Origin: PVC group bacterium
GTDB taxonomy: Bacteria > Verrucomicrobiota > Kiritimatiellia > SS1-B-03-39 > PXDE01
NCBI GenBank assembly: GCA_003566475.1
Contig: PXDE01000557.1
Location: forward strand, 1 to 5,244
Length of the DNA stretch: 5,244 nt
Direction: 5' to 3'
The notes beneath the pieces are model-generated. The model made no database searches, was not told the DNA's origin, and was given only the letters and a program-made list of their open reading frames with translations. The translations under genes were made by a program, and so were the position numbers. Shown one piece after another: positions 1 through 4,076 of the stretch. Each line of letters begins with the position of its first letter. Position 1 is the first letter of the stretch.

Positions 1-410
1 ATGTTCGACAGCGCGCGAATCAGGCGCGAGGAGAACTCGGACGAGGGCAGGTCGGTCTGCAGAATCGGACAGTCGGTGCTCTCGGCGATCCTGCGGAAAT
101 CCTCGGTCGGCCCCAGACCGTGCGTGAAGATCACGCAGGGAATGTCGCGTTTGAAGATCTCCTCGATCGTTTCGGTCTGGTTCTCGCTCGCAAGCTTCCT
201 GATGAAGGCCGTCTCACCGCGACCGAAGATCTGGATCCGGTCGAACCCGAACTTGTCGTAGAATCCCCCGAGCGCGAGCCCCGGGCGGTTGAGGTCCGGA
301 ATCCGTATCTCGTTCGACAGCCCCGGGCGGCCCCCGATGCAAACGAGATCAAGCGCATTGTGTTCCTTCAGATCGAGGCCCAGCAGGTCGAGGACCGTAA
401 ACTCCTTCAT
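1..410 (-). CDS. hprK: HPr kinase/phosphorylase, N-terminal part (runs off the left edge)
   Basis: HprK phosphorylates and dephosphorylates the regulatory serine of HPr-type phosphocarriers in the cytoplasm, linking carbon status to transcription. The 136 visible codons begin MKEFTVLDLLG and match the HprK N-terminal domain. Residues about 28-55 carry the hallmark E(I)RIPDLNRPGLALGGF-type stretch followed by DRIQIFGRGE. Residues about 95-130 hold VIFTHGL, PTEDF and PSSEFSSRL, matching the family pattern of a 'promise' strand then a T/S-S-E-F helix. The catalytic domain with its Walker A P-loop lies outside the window, so activity cannot be judged. The ATG at 408-410 was chosen because MKEFTV resembles known family starts. 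It lies 10 nt after the hpf stop, and no good Shine-Dalgarno is seen (only CAGG directly abutting the ATG). It is probably co-transcribed with hpf. Identity is firm; the exact start is less so. Confidence 0.9.
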   Translation of the reverse strand, partial: MKEFTVLDLLGLDLKEHNALDLVCIGGRPGLSNEIRIPDLNRPGLALGGFYDKFGFDRIQIFGRGETAFIRKLASENQTETIEEIFKRDIPCVIFTHGLGPTEDFRRIAESTDCPILQTDLPSSEFSSRLIRALSN

Positions 411-420
411 CCTGTACTGA

Positions 421-720
421 TCAGCCCGACTTGTGATCGGTGACCTTCTCCCGTTCCTTGCGAACTTTGTGGTCAAGCTTGTCGATCAAGGTGTTGATGC
501 CCTCGTGCAGATCGAAGCTGTGCACCTTGATCACGGACTGGTGTCCCCACTTCAGATGAAGCTTCGCCTCGGCCTCGAACTCGGGATTCTCCTTCGTGAG
601 CGTGAAGTCAAGGTCGACGATATAGTCTCTGGCGAATTCGAGCTTCTCCAGCTTCGCCTCGATGAACTCCTTCGTCTCGTCTTTCACGTCGAAATGGACA
701 CCCTTGATATCAAGCTTCAT
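421..720 (-). CDS. hpf: Ribosome hibernation promoting factor, short form (HPF/YfiA family)
   Basis: This 99-residue protein belongs to the HPF/YfiA (RaiA) family. These proteins bind in the decoding region of the 30S subunit and silence ribosomes in stationary phase or stress. It opens MKLDIKGVHFDVKDETKEFIEAKLEKLE, the usual first strand and first helix. Next come the strands IVDLDFTLTKE, FEAEAKLHLKWGHQSV and VKVHSFDLHEGI, and then the basic second helix (LIDKLDHKVRKEREKV). There is no C-terminal dimerisation domain, so it is the short form rather than the roughly 180-residue long form. It lies between the rpoN 3' end (SD overlapping the rpoN stop) and hprK (10 nt), the classical order in several Gram-negative phyla. 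It is Lys/Glu-rich and of lower GC than the region to its right. Confidence 0.93.
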   Translation of the reverse strand: MKLDIKGVHFDVKDETKEFIEAKLEKLEFARDYIVDLDFTLTKENPEFEAEAKLHLKWGHQSVIKVHSFDLHEGINTLIDKLDHKVRKEREKVTDHKSG

Positions 721-724
721 GCTT

Positions 725-730
725 CCTCCT
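725..730 (-). promoter_or_regulatory. Shine-Dalgarno of hpf, overlapping the rpoN stop codon
   Basis: On the minus strand the sequence reads TAGGAGGAAGCATG. The TAG stop of the rpoN fragment (729-731) overlaps a full AGGAGG, which sits 4 nt before the hpf ATG. This fixes the hpf start and indicates translational coupling of rpoN and hpf. It is the only strong ribosome-binding site seen at any gene start in the window. Confidence 0.85.
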
Positions 731-908
731 ATCGTTTGTACGACGACGAAATATCGAGCTCGTTCCGGTACTTCGCAACGGTCCGCCGGGCGATCCGGAT
801 CCCCCGCGACGCCAGCGTATCAGCGATGCGCTGATCCGAGAGATGCTCGTCACCCGTCTCCTGCTCCAGAATCTCCTTGATGACCTGCTTCACACCCTCC
901 TTGGAGAA
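729..908 (-). pseudogene. rpoN: RNA polymerase sigma-54 factor, C-terminal remnant (RpoN box domain only)
   Basis: The last 59 codons of a sigma-54 gene are present. Sigma-54 directs core polymerase to -24/-12 promoters, and its C-terminal domain reads the -24 element. The fragment runs from FSKEGVKQVIKEILEQE through HLSDQRIADTLASRGI to the RpoN box ARRTVAKYR (residues 40-48 of the fragment), and ends ELDISSSYKR before TAG. The whole upstream part (activator-binding, core-binding and most of the DNA-binding region, about 400 residues in a full protein) is absent. The frame stays open rightwards to an ATG at 989, but those 27 residues look like no part of sigma-54 and are out-of-frame translation of the neighbouring membrane-protein gene. 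As it stands it cannot be a working sigma factor. Either the gene is deleted here or the contig is misjoined. Confidence 0.85.
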
Positions 909-1089
909 TCGCGACCCGCTCGACCCGGCTCCGGAAGGGCTCGGACCGGCCCGCGCCCAGCACCGCCGCGTAGAGGAGGGCGATCCCAAGCACGATCCGA
1001 GTCAGGGTGCGGCGCAGCGCCACGCCCAGCGGAAGCGGAGGCGGCTCTTTGGGCGCCTTGCGGCCTCGGGATCCCGACGACCGGGCCAT
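850..1089 (-). CDS. Small membrane-anchored protein of unknown function, 5' part only, truncated at the junction
   Basis: A reading frame starts 5 nt after the proC stop, so it is almost certainly a third gene of the same operon. Its first 60 codons (1089-910) look genuinely coding: high-GC codons, a basic, proline-rich N-terminus (MARSSGSRGRKAPKEPPPLP), then one hydrophobic segment at about residues 32-47 (IVLGIALLYAAVLGAG), then a polar stretch PFRSRVERVA. This suggests a single-pass inner-membrane protein with its N-terminus in the cytoplasm. From about position 909 the frame enters sequence that encodes RpoN in another frame. The last 19 codons before the stop at 850 are therefore probably spurious and the true C-terminus is lost. 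I do not recognise the family. It does not resemble YggT, which often accompanies yggS and proC elsewhere. Confidence 0.5.
   Translation of the reverse strand: MARSSGSRGRKAPKEPPPLPLGVALRRTLTRIVLGIALLYAAVLGAGRSEPFRSRVERVAILQGGCEAGHQGDSGAGDG
903..915. other. Breakpoint joining the rpoN 3' end to a truncated membrane-protein gene
   Basis: Left of this point the minus strand encodes sigma-54 (frame ending TTC TCC AAG GAG). Right of it a different frame encodes a proC-linked membrane protein. Both genes are incomplete exactly here. Base composition also shifts: 421-480 has 32/60 G+C and 661-720 has 27/60, while 1201-1260 has 46/60. The hprK part at 61-120 is intermediate (39/60), so composition alone is suggestive and not decisive. 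It could be a deletion scar, a recombination point or an assembly chimera. Confidence 0.7.
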
Positions 1090-1094
1090 AGCGG

Positions 1095-1919
1095 TCAGCC
1101 CCCGGCCAGCTCGCGCGAGCGGGTTGCCGCCCGGACCACGGCGTCGCGGATGGCCGCGTGCACGCGGTGATCATCCAGCACCCGGATCGCCGCCTCCGTG
1201 GTGCCGCCCCTCGAGGTCACCTTGGCCCGAAGCTCGGCGGGGTCGAGCCCGGTCTCCGCCGCCAGGCAGGCCGCGCCTTCCACGGTGGCCAGGGCCAGAC
1301 GGCGGGCGACGTCCGGCTCCAGCCCCAGGCGGTCGGCCGCCTCCAGCATCGCCTCCAGCAGGTAGAACACATAGGCGGGGCCGCTGCCGCTGAGGGCGGT
1401 CACCGCGTCCAGATCGGCCTCCTCCACCGTCTCCACCACGCCGAGGCCTTCCAGGATGGACTGGGCCGCCGAGGTCTGGGCCTCGGACACGCCTTCGCCG
1501 ACCGCCATCGCGCTCGCCCCCTTGCCCACCAGCGCGGGCGTGTTGGGCATCACGCGGATCAGCGGAACCTCCCGGCCCAGCCAGGCGGTGATCCGACGCA
1601 TCGGAATCCCGGCCGCGATGCTCATCACCAGCGTGCCCTCCGCGAGCGCCTCCCCGAGCGGCGGCACCACCTCGGGCATCACCTGCGGCTTCACGGCCAG
1701 AATCAGCATGTCCGCGTCGGCGGCCTCGGCCCGGTTGTCATCGGACCCATCCACCCCATAGGTTGAGGCCAGGTGCGACCGCCGGATGGGATCCGGCTCG
1801 GCCACCCGGATCCGGTCCGCCGCCCACCCCCCGCGGACCATCCCCTTGATCATCGCCTCGGCCATGTTGCCGCCGCCGATGAAGACCGCGCGGAGGTTGG
1901 TTAAGCTTGAGTCAGCCAT
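1095..1919 (-). CDS. proC: Pyrroline-5-carboxylate reductase
   Basis: This enzyme performs the last step of proline synthesis: NAD(P)H-dependent reduction of 1-pyrroline-5-carboxylate to L-proline in the cytosol. The 274-residue length is normal for the family. The N-terminal Rossmann fold shows VFIGGGNMAEAM (12-23) and LAVKPQ (74-79), followed by RVMPNTPA (122-129). The C-terminal dimerisation and catalytic domain shows LSGSGPAYVF (176-185), the substrate-binding signature, and TSRGGTTEAAI (235-245). All key motifs are intact. The ATG at 1917-1919 gives a start about 10 residues before the first strand, as usual. No Shine-Dalgarno precedes it; the upstream sequence is the end of an intergenic repeat. 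The next gene starts 5 nt downstream. The usual partner yggS is upstream on the same strand, but 889 nt away. Confidence 0.97.
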   Translation of the reverse strand: MADSSLTNLRAVFIGGGNMAEAMIKGMVRGGWAADRIRVAEPDPIRRSHLASTYGVDGSDDNRAEAADADMLILAVKPQVMPEVVPPLGEALAEGTLVMSIAAGIPMRRITAWLGREVPLIRVMPNTPALVGKGASAMAVGEGVSEAQTSAAQSILEGLGVVETVEEADLDAVTALSGSGPAYVFYLLEAMLEAADRLGLEPDVARRLALATVEGAACLAAETGLDPAELRAKVTSRGGTTEAAIRVLDDHRVHAAIRDAVVRAATRSRELAGG

Positions 1920-1924
1920 GGATG

Positions 1925-2038
1925 GTGGAGGGGTCAGGGGTCAGTCGCCGCCGCGGAATCCCTTGGTTCAGCCGGATGAGGGGCGAGACGGCTGGCACGC
2001 GGCGGGATACGCGATGCGCGATGCGGGATGCGGGATGT
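1925..2038 (-). repeat. Repeat tail, copy 1 (inverted): five heptads, conserved block, second heptads
   Basis: Read on the minus strand toward proC, this copy has five 7-bp units (2038-2004: acatccc, gcatccc, gcatcgc, gcatcgc, gtatccc). After an 11-nt gap comes the conserved block GCCGTCTC...CATCCGGCTG (1992-1969). A weak hairpin follows (GCTGAACC at 1972-1965; 6 of 8 positions pair with the downstream arm). It ends with the second heptad type, ACTGACC, CCTGACC, CCTCCAC (1945-1925), five nt from the proC start codon. The upstream 142-bp element found in the long copies is absent here. Confidence 0.75.
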
Positions 2039-2071
2039 GGGCTCTGGGAAACCGCAGATTGACCCTACTAC

Positions 2072-2086
2072 GCTCCGCAGCGGAGC
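2072..2086. repeat. Perfect 15-nt palindrome
   Basis: GCTCCGC and GCGGAGC flank a single A, so the 15 nt is a perfect odd palindrome (6-bp stem with a 3-nt loop if folded). Further, imperfect complementarity surrounds it (CCCTACTA at 2063-2070 and GGAGGG at 2090-2095). There is no T-run on either strand, so it is not a canonical intrinsic terminator. It resembles short extragenic palindromes. Confidence 0.55.
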
Positions 2087-2179
2087 TACGGAGGGCAAGC
2101 TGACGAGGCACGATTGACGAAGTGAAGCCGCCGCATTCCGTTTCGGGACCCAATCCCCAGCCCCCAATCCCCCCCACCC

Positions 2180-2194
2180 GCGCCCGAAGGGCGC
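2180..2194. repeat. Short GC hairpin
   Basis: GCGCCC-GAA-GGGCGC forms a perfect 6-bp stem with a 3-nt loop. It lies beside a C-rich tract on the plus strand. No T-run follows on either strand, so a terminator role is not supported. Confidence 0.45.
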
Positions 2195-2291
2195 CCCCGT
2201 GGCCCGAGCACCTTGCCCGGAGCCGAGCGAGGTCTGGTCCCGACCCGGCCTTGGGAAGCGCTCCCGCCAGCCACGGTCGGTTCGGGATCGT

Positions 2292-2335
2292 GCCCCGCAC
2301 AGGCACGGGCTGGAAGCACCGTGCCACGTCGGGGC
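2292..2335. repeat. 44-nt two-stage hairpin
   Basis: The outer stem is GCCCCG (2292-2297) with CGGGGC (2330-2335). A symmetric 4/4 internal loop follows, then an inner stem GGCACGG (2302-2308) with CCGTGCC (2319-2325), closed by a 10-nt loop. Both stems are perfect. It lies mid-intergenic, far from a gene end and without a T-run. It could be a structured RNA or an extragenic palindrome. Confidence 0.6.
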
Positions 2336-2439
2336 CATCCGGTTGGCAAACAGAGGTTTGTTGGACATAGCGGTGTGTGGTCTTACAGAGCAGTACTTGA
2401 CCGAGTCAGGAAAAGAGCGTCGCGCAGGCGGGAATGGTT

Positions 2440-2456
2440 GCCAAGCGTTTCTTGGC
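2440..2456. repeat. Small hairpin in the lower-GC stretch
   Basis: GCCAAG-CGTTT-CTTGGC is a perfect 6-bp stem with a 5-nt loop. The role is unknown; a single small hairpin of this kind could arise by chance. Confidence 0.35.
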
Positions 2457-2572
2457 GGTTCACGTCCAAGACTGGGCCTGGCCGCAGGTCCGTCTGCTCT
2501 GAGACGCACTCCCGCAGGTCCGCAGGCAAGACGTTGGTCCGCGCAAGCATACGATCGGATGAGCGCCGCCCC

Positions 2573-2714
2573 AGTAGTCCGCTGTTCCCGCCCTGCGGGA
2601 CGGACCGCGCATGGGACGATCCTGCTCGGTGGAAGGGAAGCCGTTGTCGAATCTTCCGCCGCCCAGGCGCCGCACATGCGCCCTCGTCCCGCCCTGCGGG
2701 AACAGCGAGGTACT
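2573..2714. repeat. 142-bp element with inverted terminal arms, copy A
   Basis: The left arm 2573-2601 and right arm 2686-2714 are inverted repeats matching at 23 of 29 positions. They share AGTA at the ends, a 12-nt core CGCTGTTCCCGC, and GCGGGAC. Each arm also contains its own small palindrome, CCCGC-CCT-GCGGG, and the CCT centre points the same way in both. Paired palindromes in opposite orientation resemble a bacterial interspersed mosaic element or a small non-autonomous transposable element. No protein-coding capacity and no target-site duplication was seen. Confidence 0.7.
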
Positions 2715-2718
2715 GGCC

Positions 2719-2753
2719 ACATCCCACATCGCATTTCGCAAATCCCACATCGG
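2719..2753 (+). repeat. Five tandem 7-bp units, copy A
   Basis: The units are acatccc, acatcgc, atttcgc, aaatccc, acatcgg. They are degenerate versions of the gcatccc/gcatcgc units found in the other copies. The number of units (five) is the same in all four copies. Confidence 0.7.
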
Positions 2754-2777
2754 CGCGGCTGTCTCACCCCCCATCCG

Positions 2778-2796
2778 GCTGGCCCAACGTGCCAGC
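2778..2796. repeat. Conserved tail hairpin, copy A, just past the yggS stop
   Basis: GCTGGC (2778-2783) pairs with GCCAGC (2791-2796). On the minus strand it begins 12 nt after the yggS stop codon, where a terminator would be expected. No T-run follows on that strand, so at most it would be a stability or attenuation hairpin for the yggS transcript. Confidence 0.55.
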
Positions 2797-2808
2797 GGCC
2801 GCGACTGA

Positions 2809-3534
2809 TCACCGATCACTGGCCACCGGCCTCCACTGCTTCCCCTTCCGCTCGCCGAACACCAGCGACCCCACGCGGACCAGCGTGGCGCCTTCCTCGA
2901 TGGCCAGCTCGAAGTCGCCGCTCATGCCCATGGACAGTTCGGGCAGCGGCCAGCGGGCTTCGGCCTGAACCGCGTCGCGGAGTTCGCGGAGGGCGCGGAA
3001 GAAGCCGCGTGTCCGGCCGGGGTTTGGCGATAGCGGGGGGATGGTCATGAGGCCATCGATCTGGAGGTTCATGAACCCGGTGGACGCCTCGAGGGTCGGC
3101 GCGACGTCCTCGGGACGCATGCCGAACTTGGATGCCTCCCCGGCCACATTCACCTGCAGCAGCACGGGCAGGGTCCGCCCCGCGTCCCCGGCGGCGACGT
3201 CGAGCTTGCCCAGCAGGTCCCGCGAGTCCGCGGAATGGATCCGGTCGAACCGCGAGGCGGCCAGACCCGCCTTGTTGCTCTGAAGATGTCCGACCAGGTG
3301 CCAGTGCAGGCGGCCGGGGCAGCGGGGCATCTTGAGCAGCGCCTCCTGCACCCGATTCTCGCCGACCACCGCCACCCCCGCCTCCGCCGCCTCGGCCACC
3401 GCCTCCGGGGGCTGGGCCTTCGACACCGCGACCAGCGTCACCTCCGCCGGGTCGCGCCCGGCCCGGCCGCAGGCCGTCGCGATGCGCTCCCGCACCTCCT
3501 GCACCCGCTCGGCAATGGTCGCTGGATGGCTCAT
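2809..3534 (-). CDS. yggS: YggS family pyridoxal 5'-phosphate homeostasis protein
   Basis: This 241-residue member of the YggS/PLPBP family binds PLP and maintains vitamin B6 and amino-acid balance; no catalytic turnover is established for the family. It is a single TIM-barrel domain. VAVSK (35-39) carries the PLP-linking lysine K39. Further signatures are GENRVQE (58-64), WHLVGHLQSNKA (78-89), HSADS (100-104), NVAGEASKFG (129-138), LMTIPP (162-167), and SMGMSGDFELAIEEGAT with VRVGSLVFGE near the phosphate-binding end (201-228). Length is normal. The ATG at 3532-3534 begins MSHPATIAERVQEVRERI, the usual family start. The frame is open 44 codons further upstream, but that part is repeat-derived and non-coding. 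No Shine-Dalgarno is evident. The stop and last few codons fall within heptad repeats of copy A. It lies upstream of proC on the same strand, a widely conserved pairing, though here far apart. Confidence 0.96.
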   Translation of the reverse strand: MSHPATIAERVQEVRERIATACGRAGRDPAEVTLVAVSKAQPPEAVAEAAEAGVAVVGENRVQEALLKMPRCPGRLHWHLVGHLQSNKAGLAASRFDRIHSADSRDLLGKLDVAAGDAGRTLPVLLQVNVAGEASKFGMRPEDVAPTLEASTGFMNLQIDGLMTIPPLSPNPGRTRGFFRALRELRDAVQAEARWPLPELSMGMSGDFELAIEEGATLVRVGSLVFGERKGKQWRPVASDR

Positions 3535-3612
3535 AGGACCGAACGATATGGGAATTCGGCAGGAAGGGGAAGCGTCGGGCGCATTCGACGTCCGGCCTTC
3601 CGCGGTCTTTCC

Positions 3613-3689
3613 GCACCCCGCCTCGCGGATTGCGGATCCCGCATCGCCAGCCGTCGCTCCCCTCATCCGGCTGCACCCGGCGGTTCAGC
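3613..3689 (+). repeat. Repeat tail, copy 3 (five heptads, conserved block, hairpin)
   Basis: Five 7-bp units (3613-3647: gcacccc, gcctcgc, ggattgc, ggatccc, gcatcgc) are followed after 2 nt by the conserved block ending CATCCGGCTG (3650-3673). The hairpin follows: GCTGCACC (3670-3677), loop CGGC, and GGTTCAGC (3682-3689), with 7 of 8 pairs. The leader of long copy B starts almost immediately afterwards, so the two copies are head-to-tail. Confidence 0.75.
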
Positions 3690-3776
3690 GGCCGTCACTG
3701 CTCTGACACACACTCCCTCAGCTCCGTAGGCAAGCCGCTGGTCATCAAGAGCATACGTCCGAATGGAGACGGCCCC

Positions 3777-3919
3777 CGTAGTCCGCTGTTCCCGCCCTGC
3801 GGGACGGACCGCGCGTGAAACGAGCCTGCCTAGGCGGAAGAGAAGCCATGGTCGAGCCTTCCTCTGGCCAGGCACCGGACATGCGCCCTCGTCCCGCCCT
3901 GCGGGAACAGCGAGGTACT
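3777..3919. repeat. 143-bp element with inverted terminal arms, copy B
   Basis: The arms at 3777-3805 and 3891-3919 are the same inverted pair as in copy A, each with the nested CCCGC-CCT-GCGGG palindrome. One end base differs from copy A (C for A at 3777). The size differs from copy A by one nucleotide. Confidence 0.7.
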
Positions 3920-3924
3920 GGCAT

Positions 3925-3959
3925 GCATCCCGCATCGCGGATCCCGCATCCCGCATCGC
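3925..3959 (+). repeat. Five tandem 7-bp units, copy B
   Basis: The units are gcatccc, gcatcgc, ggatccc, gcatccc, gcatcgc. This is the cleanest array on the plus strand. It has the same unit length and unit number as the other three copies. Confidence 0.75.
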
Positions 3960-3983
3960 GCTTGCCGTCTCACCCATCATCCG

Positions 3984-4003
3984 GCTGGACCCCGCGGTCC
4001 AGC
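3984..4003. repeat. Conserved tail hairpin, copy B (perfect 8-bp stem)
   Basis: GCTGGACC (3984-3991) and GGTCCAGC (3996-4003) pair perfectly around a CCGC loop. The flanking CCG and GG can extend the stem past one bulged G. There is no following T-run. It lies 73 nt before the sulfatase start codon. Confidence 0.65.
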
Positions 4004-4010
4004 GGCGGGA

Positions 4011-4038
4011 ACTGACCACTTAACACTGAACACTGAAC
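4011..4038 (+). repeat. Four tandem ACTGAAC-type heptads
   Basis: The units are actgacc, acttaac, actgaac, actgaac. Related but shorter arrays end copy 1 (next to proC) and copy A (over the yggS stop). It forms the end of the repeat just before the sulfatase leader. Confidence 0.7.
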
Positions 4039-4076
4039 CATGGCCCCTCATCGCCGCCCATGGTAGAAACAGACCC

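Larger units (their letters stand above)
1920..2808. other. Long non-coding region between yggS and proC
   Basis: No reading frame here looks coding. The frames that stay open have arginine-, proline- and serine-rich translations with no recognisable motif, as expected from high-GC DNA. The stretch holds an inverted repeat-tail copy next to proC (1925-2038), several strong hairpins (2072-2086, 2180-2194, 2292-2335, 2440-2456) and a full repeat copy next to the yggS 3' end (about 2488-2824). Position 2341-2460 is visibly less GC-rich than its surroundings and I recognise nothing in it. Because yggS and proC are commonly adjacent, this DNA may be an expansion by repeat insertion; that is inference. 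Confidence 0.75.
2488..2824 (+). repeat. Modular intergenic repeat, long copy A
   Basis: About 337 bp are alignable with copy B (about 3691-4038) over the whole length, in the same orientation. Module order: a leader (2488-2572) beginning CTGCTCTGA; a 142-bp palindrome-bounded element (2573-2714); five 7-bp units (2719-2753); a conserved block containing GTCTCACCC and CATCCGGCTG (2758-2781); a hairpin (2778-2796); and three units of the second heptad type (2804-2824). Blocks 2574-2610 and 2674-2717 are identical to copy B over 37 and 44 nt. The last module overlaps the 3' end of yggS. Confidence 0.85.
3691..4038 (+). repeat. Modular intergenic repeat, long copy B
   Basis: This is the second full copy, in the same module order as copy A: leader 3691-3776, palindrome-bounded element 3777-3919, five heptads 3925-3959, conserved block GCCGTCTCACCC...CATCCGGCTG 3964-3987, hairpin 3984-4003, and four heptads of the second type 4011-4038. 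It is identical to copy A at 3778-3814 (37 nt) and 3879-3922 (44 nt). The interior between these blocks is more diverged but alignable with almost no gaps (84 versus 85 nt between arms). Confidence 0.85.
3535..4076. other. Divergent intergenic region between yggS and the sulfatase
   Basis: This region separates two divergently oriented genes and should hold both promoters, but I cannot identify convincing -35/-10 boxes. Position 3540-3612 shows nothing recognised. The rest is a repeat tail (3613-3689) directly followed by a full repeat copy (about 3691-4038), which ends 38 nt before the sulfatase start. No open frame here looks coding. Confidence 0.7.

Noticed and set aside
1158..1766. Plus-strand frame antisense to proC
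   Set aside because: Its His/Arg/Gly-rich translation is typical of a proC shadow; proC itself is complete with all motifs.
2573..2714. A complete insertion sequence
   Set aside because: The element is only about 142 bp, has no transposase frame, and no target-site duplication is visible.
2778..2796. Intrinsic terminator for yggS
   Set aside because: A hairpin is correctly placed, but no T-run follows on the minus strand, so only a hairpin is claimed.
1934..2812. A 292-codon minus-strand frame spanning the yggS-proC gap
   Set aside because: It runs through repeats and hairpins in both orientations, has biased residues and no recognisable domain, and is best explained by few stop codons in high-GC DNA.
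2758..2824. The conserved block and hairpin as an integron attC site
   Set aside because: No GTTRRRY/RYYYAAC core sites flank it, there is no integrase, and the bordering genes are housekeeping genes in conserved order.
2199..3050. Overlapping long plus-strand frames from 2199 and 2213 into yggS
   Set aside because: They cross repeat copy A and then the antisense strand of yggS, with low-complexity translations and no family resemblance.
3535..3666. Extension of yggS to an upstream ATG at 3666
   Set aside because: The extra 44 residues are encoded partly by repeat copy 3 and have no family counterpart; MSHPATIAERV is the expected N-terminus.
3925..3959. Tandem heptads as a CRISPR array
   Set aside because: The units are 7 bp and directly adjacent, without unique spacers, and no cas gene is present.
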